DNA of 64,000 nucleotides, from contig CALWBV010000001.1 in the NCBI GenBank assembly GCA_944376205.1, forward strand, positions 62,001-126,000. Reading direction: 5' to 3'. Shown here one piece after another: positions 16,708 to 26,414 of this stretch. The notes beneath the pieces were generated by a model. That model ran no database searches and had not been told where the DNA came from. It worked only from the letters and a program-made list of their open reading frames with translations. The position numbers were made by a program, and so were the translations under genes. Every line of letters starts with the position of its first letter. The first letter of the stretch is position 1. The stretch comes from an uncultured Christensenellaceae bacterium. GTDB lineage: Bacteria; Bacillota; Clostridia; Christensenellales; UBA3700.

Positions 16708-16858
16708 ATATTTATCGGTGCTTAATTATAATAGCAACTTTTTTGAGATTAAACAACTGTTTTTAGATATTTTTTTATATAATTTTGCGGACGTACCGCA
16801 AAATTATATAAATATACCATAGTCGTTTTTATATCCGCAATGCGGACAGTAACAGGTT

Positions 16859-18250
16859 TTAGAAATCTGCGTTGCCCGTAGTACGAGGGAAAGGTATTAC
16901 GTCTCTTATGTTCTGCATACCTGTCAAGTACATAATAAGTCTCTCGAATCCGAGTCCGTAACCTGCGTGCTTAACGCCGCCGAATCTTCTCAAGTCGAGA
17001 TACCACCAGTAATCTTCCTCTTTGAGTCCGAGTTCTTTAAGACGTGCAAGCAAGAGATCGAGACGCTCTTCTCTTTGGCTGCCTCCGATAATCTCGCCAA
17101 CTCCGGGAACAAGCAAATCGACTGCCGCAACAGTTTTGCCGTCGTCGTTGAGACGCATATAGAAAGCCTTGATTTCCTTGGGGTAATTGGTGACGAATAC
17201 AGGCTTATTGAATACCTTTTCGGTAAGGTATCTTTCATGCTCTGTCTGCAAATCCGCACCCCAATAAACAGGATATTGGAATTCGTCCTTATGCTTTTCG
17301 AGAATTTCGATAGCCTCTGTATAAGTCACGGTAGCAAAATCGCTGTTTACGATATTGTTGAGTCTCTCGATAAGACCTTTGTCCATAAAGTTGTTGAAGA
17401 ATTGCATCTCTTGAGGACATTTTTCAAGCACGTCTTTAATGACGTATTTGACCATATCTCTAGCAAGGTTCATATCATCCTGAATGTCGGCAAAAGCAAT
17501 TTCGGGTTCGATCATCCAAAACTCTGCTGCATGGCGGTTTGTATAACTCTTCTCTGCTCTGAAAGTAGGTCCGAAAGTATAGACATTTCTGAAAGCAAGT
17601 GCAAAACATTCTGCGTTAAGCTGACCGCTTACGGTGAGGTTTGCAGACTTGCCGAAAAAGTCGGAAGAATAGTCAACTTTACCGTCCTTTGTCTTGGGTA
17701 CGTTTTCAAGGTCAAGAGTCGTAACTCTGAACATTTCGCCTGCGCCCTCGCAATCGCTTGCGGTGATTAAAGGGGTATTGACATACACAAAGTTTCTCGA
17801 AGCGAAGAAAGCGTGAATAGCCTGCGCCGCAACCGAACGTACTCTGAAGACTGCCTGGAACGTATTTGCTCTGGGTCTTAAGTGAGCTATTTCTCTCAAA
17901 TACTCCATAGTATGTCTTTTTTTCTGAAGGGGGTATGTGGGAGTTGAAGTAGCCTCAACCTCGATTTTATTAGCTTTGATTTCATAGGGCTGTTGATTTT
18001 GGGGAGTCAGTACGACAGTACCCTCAACAGAAATACCTGCGCCGACATTTTGCGATACTGCAAGTTTGTAATTTTCCATATTTGCGTCTGCAATAATCTG
18101 TGTAGACTTGAAGTAAGTACCGTCGTTAAGCTCGATGAAAGCAAAATTCTTGCTGTCTCTTATCGTTCTTACCCAACCGCAAACTTTTATCTCTTTGTCG
18201 CCGTATTTTTCGTAGCTCTGCGCCAACTGTTTTAATGTTAAAGTTTCCAT
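16859..18250 (-). CDS. asnS: Asparaginyl-tRNA synthetase
   Basis: A class II synthetase of 463 residues that charges tRNA-Asn. The N-terminal OB-fold anticodon domain includes [26 protein letters not shown]; the catalytic domain holds motif 2 [22 protein letters not shown] and motif 3 [15 protein letters not shown]. The [17 protein letters not shown] segment is typical of AsnS rather than AspS. The frame opens with TTG-ATG; the ATG is used, with AGAGG 7 bases upstream. Presence of AsnS suggests direct Asn-tRNA charging rather than only the transamidation path. No T-box leader was recognised upstream. Confidence 0.96.
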   Translation of the reverse strand: METLTLKQLAQSYEKYGDKEIKVCGWVRTIRDSKNFAFIELNDGTYFKSTQIIADANMENYKLAVSQNVGAGISVEGTVVLTPQNQQPYEIKANKIEVEATSTPTYPLQKKRHTMEYLREIAHLRPRANTFQAVFRVRSVAAQAIHAFFASRNFVYVNTPLITASDCEGAGEMFRVTTLDLENVPKTKDGKVDYSSDFFGKSANLTVSGQLNAECFALAFRNVYTFGPTFRAEKSYTNRHAAEFWMIEPEIAFADIQDDMNLARDMVKYVIKDVLEKCPQEMQFFNNFMDKGLIERLNNIVNSDFATVTYTEAIEILEKHKDEFQYPVYWGADLQTEHERYLTEKVFNKPVFVTNYPKEIKAFYMRLNDDGKTVAAVDLLVPGVGEIIGGSQREERLDLLLARLKELGLKEEDYWWYLDLRRFGGVKHAGYGLGFERLIMYLTGMQNIRDVIPFPRTTGNADF

Positions 18251-18536
18251 CAAATTGCCTCTTTTTGCTATATTCTATTAGAGTATATCACAATGAAGTG
18301 TAAATTACAAATATTTTTGCTTACATCTTTACACAAATTAAGCCATTGAGCGGCGTCAATTTATGCAATATTTTGCATTGATTTTAGCCATAAATCTGAT
18401 AATCATACAAAAACCAAAAACTTTTCGTAAATTTTAACAAAATTTACCGTTTTGGAATAATCGACACATAGTTCATATTTTTTAAGATTTTTACAAGTCA
18501 AAACAGCCTTTATGTATTTTTTTTGACAAAAAGGTA

Positions 18537-18565
18537 TTGCAATTGAGTATCTTATGGAGTATAAT
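18537..18565 (+). promoter_or_regulatory. Promoter of the stand-alone RNA
   Basis: TTGCAA (18537-18542) and TATAAT (18560-18565) with a 17-base spacer. Transcription would begin near 18572, at the base of the closing stem of the RNA. Confidence 0.75.
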
Positions 18566-18571
18566 ATAGAT

Positions 18572-18759
18572 ACACATACGAGGAGCACATTGTACCGCAC
18601 CTATTTATAGGGAATCCGGAGTTGGGAGTCGGCTGGCGTGCCTTGCCATATGGCTGAGGATTACAAAAAACTTTCACAGGATACCCACCCTGCTACAAAG
18701 CGGGTTCAGAATTGCACTCGTATGCGTGAAAAGCCTTGCCGTTGAGCAAGGCTCTTTTT
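18572..18759 (+). ncRNA. Stand-alone structured RNA, candidate 6S RNA
   Basis: About 188 nt bounded by a good promoter and a terminator, with no open frame. The ends pair (CATACGAG at 18575-18582 with CTCGTATG at 18717-18724). Further in, ACCGC can pair with GCGGGT, AATCC with GGATT, and the apex is a GCC-ATAT-GGC hairpin, so the molecule folds into one long rod with internal loops. Length, rod shape, isolation and strong promoter fit 6S RNA, which binds SigA RNA polymerase. I do not find SRP, tmRNA, RNase P or T-box signatures. The existence of an RNA gene is well supported; the 6S identity is inference. Confidence 0.65.
18733..18759 (+). terminator. Intrinsic terminator of the structured RNA
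   Basis: GCCTTGC / GCAAGGC with loop CGTTGA, then TCTTTTT. Confidence 0.9.
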
Positions 18760-18848
18760 ATATCCCCTATTAATTATATTTATATAAATATAATTTTATC
18801 TCATTATTAGTAAAGCATAAATGCTCATTGATTAATACGTCCATAAAC

Positions 18849-18876
18849 AAAAAAGCGCCCTGTCGGACGCTTTTAT
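18849..18876 (-). terminator. Intrinsic terminator of the three-gene membrane module
   Basis: AAAAGCG / CGCTTTT with an inner CC/GG pairing; on the minus strand a T run follows, 22 bases beyond the last stop codon. Confidence 0.75.
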
Positions 18877-18897
18877 TATTCTGTAAATATCTGAATA

Positions 18898-19698
18898 TTA
18901 TTGAAGACTTTCGGCAATCTTTTTGAGTTTTTCTATCTGATCCTTATCGGTAAAGAAATCGGTAATGTCTATCTCCTGATCGTAGTTGCCGTAATAGAAT
19001 TTGTTGTCTTTCATAAGGATATATCCGTAGACCATACCGTACTCACCGTCTTCTTCGTAATTAAACTGTTTTTCGCCAAGTACGATTGCGAAAGTAACGT
19101 CGGCATCTTCCAAATCCTTACGGGTTGACACGCAAGTAGGATATAGCGCATTGTATGCCTTAAGATGCTGATAATTGAAGCTGAATTTTATGTTGGTAGC
19201 AAAAACATTGTAAATACTGCTGTTGATTACGGCTTCCGCTTTGTTTATAGCAATGATATCTATGTTTCTGTCTCCGTCATCGTCAATATATTTATCAAAA
19301 TCGACTACCGACAAATTTGAAGCTTTTTGATAATAAGCGGATATCTTACCTTTGAGGTGTATAAAGTTTTGAGCTTCATCGTTGATATCTCTGTAAAGAT
19401 AAGTACCGAATATGATTTTATTAAGCCAACCGCTGTATTCGTTGACATAGCCTACAGGTTCTCCTCCGGTAGCTTTATCGTCAAAAGGCTTAAAGAAAAC
19501 GGGATAATACAGTTCGTCATTATAAGCAACCGCACTGTACTTGCTCTCGCCGCATACGGTATAGGCAACCGTCTCGTATTTTCCTGAAAAAGCCTCCGAT
19601 CCGCCTATAACTCTGACCGTAATAAGTCCGGCTACCATTAGCAAAATTACGGGGACGATTACGCAAACGCTGATGACGATTTTCATTTTAACAGACAT
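18898..19698 (-). CDS. Membrane-anchored protein of unknown function
   Basis: 266 residues with one N-terminal membrane helix (about 7-28) and a soluble extracytoplasmic domain of mixed strands and helices, rich in Tyr, Asp and Lys. No named domain is recognised. The frame extends two codons upstream to a GTG that lies inside the ribosome binding site GGGAGGTG, so the ATG is the start. It is the last gene of a module with two multi-helix membrane proteins (gaps of 15 and 4 bases), so it probably works with them. Function unknown. Confidence 0.7.
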   Translation of the reverse strand: MSVKMKIVISVCVIVPVILLMVAGLITVRVIGGSEAFSGKYETVAYTVCGESKYSAVAYNDELYYPVFFKPFDDKATGGEPVGYVNEYSGWLNKIIFGTYLYRDINDEAQNFIHLKGKISAYYQKASNLSVVDFDKYIDDDGDRNIDIIAINKAEAVINSSIYNVFATNIKFSFNYQHLKAYNALYPTCVSTRKDLEDADVTFAIVLGEKQFNYEEDGEYGMVYGYILMKDNKFYYGNYDQEIDITDFFTDKDQIEKLKKIAESLQ

Positions 19699-19713
19699 AC
19701 GCACCTCCCGAAA

Positions 19714-20712
19714 TCAATTATTTTTTATAGGATTATCCATAACGGCGTCTTTATATCTCTTTGTAGGATCGACAACGTTCTGGGCGTCTTTATAATATTT
19801 CTTACCGCAAAAATGATAATAGTTTACAAGATCGTAAGCCTGTGCGTAAACCGTGCAAAGCGATACTACTATCATAAATCCTATGCCTAGCGTGAGTATT
19901 CCCACAACGGTTGAAAGAATGAGCGCAATGAGATAAACCATAAAGTACATACCGAGTGCGTCTTTGAAATATTTTTGCGCTATTTTGAAGTTTGCGACCA
20001 GACTTTCTTTAAGAGTCATATCCGATACGACGTATGCAGGCATCCAACCGGCAAACAGCGCTCTCTTTATTGACAAAGTAAGAATAAGCGTAAAATATGC
20101 TACCATTATACCGGCAAGGTTATTCCAAGCCGAAAAGAGGAATCCGATACCTAAACTCAATCCGAATATAAATGCAAGAAACAGCAAAGACAATCCAACA
20201 TAGGCAAAAGCAAATTTAATGGATTTAGGGAGATTTGCCACAAGATTTGACGTAAAGCCGTACTCACTGTCCGAGGACATAAACGCTTTCATGATATCGG
20301 TAACGGTATAAAGACATATATAGTAAAATACCGCAAACAAGATGACGAGCAATATTATCGCAACTATACCGCCCCAGATAGCGCCGAGGTTATTTTTGAA
20401 AATCTCCACTGCCGCTTTTAATCCGTTGACGAGATTCTGATATTCCTGCGTCATACCGCCTTCGGTATCGGTAATGGTACCGCCTATATCGTCGCTATTC
20501 TGAACACCTTTGAATATTGACGAAAGATATTCTCTTATGGTATCGTCCAAATGCAACGTTTTGATTTCGTCGAAAAACGAACTCAATGTAGGCGCAAGTA
20601 TGGCGTATCCGATAATGCAGAAAACGATAAGTGCGATAATGAGTGCTATCGCAATCTTATACACCAGCGAATATTTTGAAATCAATATACTGAAGGAATT
20701 TTTTGCTATCAT
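19714..20712 (-). CDS. Polytopic membrane protein of unknown function
   Basis: 332 residues with about six membrane helices: one near 18-42, one near 112-137, then four between about 165 and 300. The loop between helix 1 and 2 (about 43-110) is hydrophilic and predicted outside or inside by a single crossing only. A helix of the form LPKSIKFAFAYVGLSLLFLAF and the motif FKIAQKYFKDALGMYF resemble DUF-type bacterial membrane proteins without known role. It overlaps no neighbour but is tightly spaced with both, forming the middle of a three-gene operon. Confidence 0.75.
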   Translation of the reverse strand: MIAKNSFSILISKYSLVYKIAIALIIALIVFCIIGYAILAPTLSSFFDEIKTLHLDDTIREYLSSIFKGVQNSDDIGGTITDTEGGMTQEYQNLVNGLKAAVEIFKNNLGAIWGGIVAIILLVILFAVFYYICLYTVTDIMKAFMSSDSEYGFTSNLVANLPKSIKFAFAYVGLSLLFLAFIFGLSLGIGFLFSAWNNLAGIMVAYFTLILTLSIKRALFAGWMPAYVVSDMTLKESLVANFKIAQKYFKDALGMYFMVYLIALILSTVVGILTLGIGFMIVVSLCTVYAQAYDLVNYYHFCGKKYYKDAQNVVDPTKRYKDAVMDNPIKNN

Positions 20713-20716
20713 CTTT

Positions 20717-21538
20717 TCACTCTCCCTTTTGATCCTCTCTTTCTATTTCCTCAACGTCGAAATAGACAACATACATGAGGATAACAATATAATTTATCAA
20801 TACCCAATAAAACAATACCGAAAATACTCCGAGAAGAATGTTCATATGTTTAAACGGGAAAATTATAAGCAAAACCATCGGTGCGGCAAGAATAATAAAA
20901 ATCCAGATCATTGCAAAAAAGACCTTAAAACTTCTTGCGCTCAATTCGTATATCGACATACCGATTGACTTGGATATTCCGTAGCCTTTCATCGTCATAT
21001 TGGGGATAGCAAGGCTCGTCATAGCCAAAAACCACAATGCGCACAGCGTAAACAATACCGTGGAAACAATGCAGGCCGGCAATGCGTTTTTGAAGAGTTT
21101 CACGGACGTATAAAGGAAAGTCGACAGGAGTATAGATATTATTTCAAGTGCTACAAACAACAAAATCACATACTTGAATACAGCGGTAAAGTTGTCATTG
21201 ATATGTCCGAGAAAGTTTCTTGTCTTTCCCGTCATATACGAACCGTAACGCATCTTCTGTCGTGTCGAACCGACCAATATACTCACAAACAATACCGACA
21301 AAACCATTATAAAAAGTATAAATATAAAGTGTAAAGGTTTGTCGACATAGTTGATTTTCCTAAATATTTCTATAAAAGACGTATATGTCTGTTCTTTTCT
21401 GCCTATGCTGACGATGACGTACATCATAGAGAAAGGTTGAGCGAAAATACCCAGCAAAAGCGCAGGTATAAGCGTAAAGCCCATACATCTGAAGAAATTT
21501 CTTTTGTAAAACTTCAATGTAGCCAACGAATAAGTCAT
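20717..21538 (-). CDS. Polytopic membrane protein of unknown function
   Basis: 273 residues with about six membrane helices and an acidic C-terminal tail (DVEEIEREDQKGE). The layout resembles its downstream neighbour: a first helix close to the N-terminus, a loop with an R-rich patch (STRQKMRYGSYMTGKTR), and four helices after about 115. The two may be distant paralogues, although sequence identity is low by eye. It is the first gene of the module that ends with the single-anchor protein at 18898. Confidence 0.7.
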   Translation of the reverse strand: MTYSLATLKFYKRNFFRCMGFTLIPALLLGIFAQPFSMMYVIVSIGRKEQTYTSFIEIFRKINYVDKPLHFIFILFIMVLSVLFVSILVGSTRQKMRYGSYMTGKTRNFLGHINDNFTAVFKYVILLFVALEIISILLSTFLYTSVKLFKNALPACIVSTVLFTLCALWFLAMTSLAIPNMTMKGYGISKSIGMSIYELSARSFKVFFAMIWIFIILAAPMVLLIIFPFKHMNILLGVFSVLFYWVLINYIVILMYVVYFDVEEIEREDQKGE

Positions 21539-21575
21539 AGCTCTCCTTGTACGTTAAACAATTTTGCCAACTGAT

Positions 21576-22244
21576 TTATTGGTTATTCGACGTAGCGCGA
21601 GAATAATTTTTTCTTACGAAATCGGTAACATCCTCGGGTTTTGCCGCTCTGAAAACGACGTTTGAATTATGGATATCATCGTAATCGCCGAATCCCCACA
21701 GACAGAGGATACAATCCATTCCGAGTTTTTCGGCGCCCTCGACGTCATAGATAGTATCGCCTACCATTACGCAATCTTCCGCTTTGATGCCGAGACTGTC
21801 GATAGCATATTGCAAAATCGACTCTTTGCTCTCTCTTTTATTATATACCAACCCCGACAGACAATCAATATATTCTCTTACGTTAAAATATTTGAGCAAA
21901 TCGTCCGCATCCTCGTGTTTTTTACAGGTAGCGACTCCCGTAAATATCCCGGGCATTTCGTGGCACTCTTTAAGCATATCGTAAACGCCGTCATAAAGGC
22001 TTGATTTGTAGATAGCTTTTTCTCCGACGTAAAGCTGTCTGAAATAAGCAACTGCCTCGTAAGCCTTGTCTCTGTCTTTGAGAAGTTTTGTAAAACTGTC
22101 TGACAGAGGCGGTCCGATATATCTCGTATATTGGCTTTTAGGTACGTCCAATCCGAACTTTTTGAAAGTGCGTTCGAGAATATCCGCTACACCTTCGTAA
22201 GTATCGCTTATAGTACCGTCAAAATCAAAGAATACATATTTCAT
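21576..22244 (-). CDS. HAD-superfamily hydrolase, phosphoglycolate-phosphatase-like
   Basis: 222 residues with the HAD motifs: DFDGTISDT at 8-16 (nucleophile Asp8, acid/base Asp10), a Thr in VATCKKH near the middle, and VMVGDTIYDVEGAEKLGMDCI as motif IV. The cap between motifs I and II is helical (C1 type), as in Gph/PpaX/beta-phosphoglucomutase-like enzymes. It probably dephosphorylates a small metabolite. It lies 48 bases downstream of valS and 37 upstream of the membrane module, on the same strand. The ATG has no Shine-Dalgarno. Substrate unknown. Confidence 0.88.
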   Translation of the reverse strand: MKYVFFDFDGTISDTYEGVADILERTFKKFGLDVPKSQYTRYIGPPLSDSFTKLLKDRDKAYEAVAYFRQLYVGEKAIYKSSLYDGVYDMLKECHEMPGIFTGVATCKKHEDADDLLKYFNVREYIDCLSGLVYNKRESKESILQYAIDSLGIKAEDCVMVGDTIYDVEGAEKLGMDCILCLWGFGDYDDIHNSNVVFRAAKPEDVTDFVRKNYSRATSNNQ

Positions 22245-22292
22245 AATATTGTATTATTAACAGTTTTTGCCTACTGTATTATATGATTTACA

Positions 22293-24923
22293 TCAACAAT
22301 TTTTGAGATTGTTGAGTTCGGCGAGAAGTTTTGCCTCCTGTTCTTTATAGGATACGAGTTTCGCCTGTTCTTTGTCGATAAGCGCCTTGGGTGCCTTTGC
22401 GACAAATCCCTGATTTGACAAAAGTTTTGTACTTCTCTCCACTTCTTTGACGATTCTTTCGTGTTCAGAAGTAAGTCTTTCTATCTCTTTGGAAATATCG
22501 ACGAGTTCACCGAGAGGTACTGCTATTTCTCCGAAACTACCGAACAGCGAAACGAGTTTTTGATTTATACCGTTTTTGTCTTCGACAAACTCTGCCTTAT
22601 CTACGCTCGCAAGTCTCTGAATATATGCCACGTCTTTGGGATTTACATTGCTTGCTACAAGGTAAATATTTACCTTTTTCGAAGGAGCGACTCCCTTCTC
22701 CGCCTTCATGTTACGGATAGCTTTTATTGCCTCCATAGCGTTTGCAAATTCAGCGCTTTCCTTGTTGTAATTATATTTTTTATTGACCTGCGGCCAGGAA
22801 GCTATAACAACGCTCTTGCTCTTTTTGGAGAGAGGCAGACTCTTGTAAATTTCATCGGTGATGAAAGGTACGAAAGGATGCATGAGTCTCAAAATATTTT
22901 CAAGTACGTAAACGAGCACGGTAAGCGTATTAGCCTTTTTATCCGCATTGTCGCCGTAAAGCGATGATTTTGTAAGCTCTATGTACCAATCGCAGAACTC
23001 CGTCCATACGAAATCGTAAAGTTTTGCCGCAGCGTTGCCGAGTTCGTACTTTTCGAGATTTGCGCTTACTTCTTTGATTGCCTTGTTAAGGCGCGAAAGA
23101 ATCCACTTGTCGGCGTTTGTAAGTCTGAAGCTTCCCATTTCCTTGAGACGTACGCCCTTGGAATTGAGAAGAACGAATCTCGAAGCGTTCCAGAGTTTGT
23201 TCATAAAGTTACGGGCAAATTCAGTCTTTTGATCCGTATATCTCGTATCGTTGCCGGGAGCGAGACCCTGTACGAGAGAAAATCTCAAACTGTCGGCGCC
23301 GTAATTCTCTATAATTTCGAGAGGGTCGATACCGTTGCCGAGAGATTTACTCATCTTTCTGCCCTGATTATCTCTTACGATACCGTGGATAAGCACTTCG
23401 GGGAAAGGAATTTCGCCCATATGCTCGATACCCGAGAATATCATTCTGGCAACCCAGAAGAAGATAATATCGTATGCCGTAACAAGCAAACTGTTGGGAT
23501 AGAAGTATTTAAGATCGTCCGTTTTGTCGGGATATCCGAGCGTTGAGAAAGGCCACAGCGCACTAGAGAACCACGTATCGAGTACGTCCTCATCCTGATG
23601 CATGTGTTTACCGCCGCACTTGGGACAAACGCTGACTTCCTGTTTGCTTACGCACATTTCGCCGCAGTCTTCGCAATAATATGCGGGTATTCTGTGTCCC
23701 CACCAGAGCTGACGTGATATACACCAGTCTTTGATATTTTCCATCCAATTGAAATAAACTTTGCTGAATCTGTCGGGAATGAATTCTACTTTTTTCTTCT
23801 TAACGACGTCGATAGCGGGTTTTGCAAGAGGTTGCATTTTTACAAACCACTGTTTGCTGACGATAGGCTCAACCGTGGAATGACAACGGTAACACTCGCC
23901 TACGTTGTGAGCATAGTCCTCTATTCTGACCATATAGCCTTGCTCCTGCAAATCTTTGCAGATAGCTTCTCTTGCGGCAAGTCTGTCGAGTCCTTGGTAT
24001 TTTCCCGCTTTTTCGTTCATACTGCCGTCGTCGTTCATAACCTTGATAACTTCGAGATTATGTCTCAATCCGACTTCGAAGTCGTTGGGGTCGTGGGCAG
24101 GAGTAATCTTAACCGCACCGCTACCGAAATCAGTCTCTACGTATTCGTCTGCGATAACGGGGATTTCTTTGTTGATTAAAGGCAGGATAAGCATTTTGCC
24201 TACCATATCTTTGTATCTTTCGTCCTTGGGATTTACAGCTACCGCAGTATCTCCGAGCATTGTTTCGGGACGGGTCGTAGCAACGACAATTTCACCGCTG
24301 CCGTCTGCAAGAGGATATCTGATATGCCACAGATGACTAGCCTGTTCTTTATATTCTACCTCGGCGTCGCTTAATGCGGTTTTGCAGCAAGGACACCAGT
24401 TGATTATTCTGTCGCCCTTATAGATAAGTCCTTTGTTATAAAGATTTACAAAGACTTCCTTTACGGCTCTCGAGCATTTTTCGTCCATCGTGAAAGCTTC
24501 TCTCGACCAATCGCAGGAAGCGCCCAGCTTTTTAAGCTGTTCGACTATTCTGCCGCCGTACTTATTTTTCCATGCCCATGCACGTTCGAGAAAACCGTCT
24601 CTGCCTACGTCCTGTTTAGTCAGTCCCTCTTTCTTCATCTGCTCAACGATTTTGACTTCTGTTGCGATAGAAGCGTGATCGGTGCCGGGAAGCCACAATG
24701 TGCTGTAACCCTGCATTCTCTTGAATCTGATGATGACATCCTGTATGGTGTCGTTGAGTGCATGTCCCATATGCAACTGACCCGTTATGTTGGGAGGGGG
24801 AATAACGATAGTAAAAGGATCCTTTTTGGGATCGACTTTAGCTTTGAAGTAGCCCTTGTCTACCCATTCCTTATAGAGTTTATCCTCGAATTCTTTGGGA
24901 TTGTAAGTCTTTGCCATTTCCAT
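22293..24923 (-). CDS. valS: Valyl-tRNA synthetase
   Basis: An 876-residue class I synthetase that charges tRNA-Val and edits mischarged threonine. The HIGH motif is in [22 protein letters not shown], the KMSKS loop is [16 protein letters not shown], and the editing domain carries [17 protein letters not shown]. The C-terminus is the coiled-coil arm typical of ValRS ([20 protein letters not shown]). AGAGG stands 8 bases before the ATG. No T-box leader was found; only 46 bases separate it from the next gene upstream. Confidence 0.97.
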   Translation of the reverse strand: MEMAKTYNPKEFEDKLYKEWVDKGYFKAKVDPKKDPFTIVIPPPNITGQLHMGHALNDTIQDVIIRFKRMQGYSTLWLPGTDHASIATEVKIVEQMKKEGLTKQDVGRDGFLERAWAWKNKYGGRIVEQLKKLGASCDWSREAFTMDEKCSRAVKEVFVNLYNKGLIYKGDRIINWCPCCKTALSDAEVEYKEQASHLWHIRYPLADGSGEIVVATTRPETMLGDTAVAVNPKDERYKDMVGKMLILPLINKEIPVIADEYVETDFGSGAVKITPAHDPNDFEVGLRHNLEVIKVMNDDGSMNEKAGKYQGLDRLAAREAICKDLQEQGYMVRIEDYAHNVGECYRCHSTVEPIVSKQWFVKMQPLAKPAIDVVKKKKVEFIPDRFSKVYFNWMENIKDWCISRQLWWGHRIPAYYCEDCGEMCVSKQEVSVCPKCGGKHMHQDEDVLDTWFSSALWPFSTLGYPDKTDDLKYFYPNSLLVTAYDIIFFWVARMIFSGIEHMGEIPFPEVLIHGIVRDNQGRKMSKSLGNGIDPLEIIENYGADSLRFSLVQGLAPGNDTRYTDQKTEFARNFMNKLWNASRFVLLNSKGVRLKEMGSFRLTNADKWILSRLNKAIKEVSANLEKYELGNAAAKLYDFVWTEFCDWYIELTKSSLYGDNADKKANTLTVLVYVLENILRLMHPFVPFITDEIYKSLPLSKKSKSVVIASWPQVNKKYNYNKESAEFANAMEAIKAIRNMKAEKGVAPSKKVNIYLVASNVNPKDVAYIQRLASVDKAEFVEDKNGINQKLVSLFGSFGEIAVPLGELVDISKEIERLTSEHERIVKEVERSTKLLSNQGFVAKAPKALIDKEQAKLVSYKEQEAKLLAELNNLKNC

Positions 24924-24969
24924 AATAATTTCCTCTTTCCTTTATATACCTCTGAAAATCTTTTACTTA

Positions 24970-25230
24970 TCAATACTGCATTTTTATTATCGCCACAAGC
25001 ATACCTATGAGCATAACGCCGAGCGAAACGTACTTGAAAGCCATGTAAAGCATTTCGACATTGCCGTCCTCGCCTTTTTCTTTGCGTTTTTTGCCTATCG
25101 CATCGGCAATAGGTCTGCTGCAAAAGCTCATAACGAGTCCTACCAACATCAGGCACAGTCCCACTATTACCGCAGGTTGAGTAAATCTGTCCCAGTGAAA
25201 TTCAAATGCCATTGTCAAAAGTGTGTTCAT
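24970..25230 (-). CDS. Small two-helix membrane protein
   Basis: 86 residues: two membrane helices (about 18-37 and 65-83) joined by a strongly charged loop with IGKKRKEKGEDG. GGAG precedes the ATG. It lies 46 bases upstream of valS on the same strand and may share its transcript. I do not recognise the family. Good start site, hydrophobic pattern and codon use support a real gene. Confidence 0.65.
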   Translation of the reverse strand: MNTLLTMAFEFHWDRFTQPAVIVGLCLMLVGLVMSFCSRPIADAIGKKRKEKGEDGNVEMLYMAFKYVSLGVMLIGMLVAIIKMQY

Positions 25231-25381
25231 ATCTTCTCCGATTCAATAAAATACAGTTCAAATTAATCTTCAGTCACTCGTGCAATATCGCAAATCAGAC
25301 AGCGTGTGTAATTATTTATGTCTTATTCGGTTATTGCTTTGTCGTACGTTATGACCGTCTTTAGCGATTTAGCGACTTTTC

Positions 25382-26110
25382 TCAAACGTTTTGAGATGCG
25401 TCATTATTGTTTTCGTCTTTCATACCGTCATTGTCGTCGGATTTTTCTTCCCCGTCGGCAGTAGCTTTTTCGCTGACTGAAGGGAGAGGATTACCGTAAC
25501 GGTCGAGAGTCTCGAGTATTCCGCTCTCTCTTATTTTTTTCAATTGTCCGTTGTATATAACGGTATATTGAATTGCCGCAATTATCGCAAGAATGCTTCC
25601 TATCGTCAAAATAGCCGTATCGATATAATAGACGACTTTGTGCAGTCCTGCAAAAAACGCAAGCGCAATGCCGATAAAATAAATAGCTGCACCGGCTTTT
25701 CCGACTTTGTTGGATTTTTGTTCGACTTGTCTTTTGCTGGCTCTCATATAGTACTTTGACGAAGCACCCATATATATCTCTTTTACTATTATCACGACAG
25801 CAAATATCCAATGCAAGTTGCCGCAAATACAAAGCATAAGCATGGCAATACACTGAAGAAGCTTGTCCGCAATAGGGTCGAGAATTTTGCCTATGTCGCT
25901 GACTTGATTAAAATGTCTTGCGATATAACCGTCGCATACGTCGGTGATTTCTGCAAAGACAAAAATGCCTATACCTGCCCACAGATACTTGAGCGCCTCT
26001 TTATTGACGGCGTACTCTGCCATCATCCATACAAAGAAAGGCATAGCTATAAGTCTTATATACGTCAATATATTGGGAATCGTAAACAATTCTTCTTTTT
26101 TGAATTTCAT
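25382..26110 (-). CDS. CDP-alcohol phosphatidyltransferase, PgsA-like
   Basis: An integral membrane enzyme of 242 residues. The class signature D-G-x2-A-R-x8-G-x3-D-x3-D is complete in DVCDGYIARHFNQVSDIG followed by KILDPIADK. Together with FTIPNILTYIRL at the N-terminus this fits glycerol-3-phosphate 3-phosphatidyltransferase (PgsA), making phosphatidylglycerol phosphate from CDP-diacylglycerol. The C-terminal about 45 residues are hydrophilic and acidic (SEKATADGEEKSDDNDG), which PgsA normally lacks. The frame extends 14 codons upstream, but the ATG with GAGGT and the FTIPN start is preferred. Confidence 0.88.
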   Translation of the reverse strand: MKFKKEELFTIPNILTYIRLIAMPFFVWMMAEYAVNKEALKYLWAGIGIFVFAEITDVCDGYIARHFNQVSDIGKILDPIADKLLQCIAMLMLCICGNLHWIFAVVIIVKEIYMGASSKYYMRASKRQVEQKSNKVGKAGAAIYFIGIALAFFAGLHKVVYYIDTAILTIGSILAIIAAIQYTVIYNGQLKKIRESGILETLDRYGNPLPSVSEKATADGEEKSDDNDGMKDENNNDASQNV

Positions 26111-26414
26111 AACTACCTCAAAACCGTATATTGGTACTTTATTATAGCACATACGAAAAATATATACAATAATTTTAATACAAAATACAGATATATTTAT
26201 TTTAGATTATATAATGCACGTGTTTTATATACGCAACGCAAAAAAAAATAAGTTCTAGTCTTATTTACAAAACTTATTAATTGAGATATTTTTTCATAAC
26301 AAACACTGTGTTTCAGGCTCTTTCCCCTATGGACTTCCTCTTTTCCTCTACCCCTATGCTAACACTTAATGTCCCGCTCTCATATAATGTATTGACCAAA
26401 ATCAGGAGGTAATA
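26111..26414. other. Divergent intergenic region between pgsA-like gene and ABC operon
   Basis: It holds the two divergent promoters. An inverted repeat AATAAGTT / AACTTATT (26247-26278, 16-base spacer) could be an operator. TATAAT at 26383-26388 is a likely -10 box for the ABC operon; its -35 is poor. No THI-box or FMN riboswitch was recognised despite the NMT1-type binding protein downstream. Confidence 0.4.

Noticed and set aside
18572..18759. Cobalamin riboswitch, because of the segment GGGAATCCGG
   Set aside because: The rest of the cobalamin core is missing, no gene follows on the same strand, and the RNA ends in its own terminator.
26111..26414. THI-box or FMN riboswitch upstream of the NMT1-type transporter
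   Set aside because: None of the conserved core segments of either riboswitch could be found.
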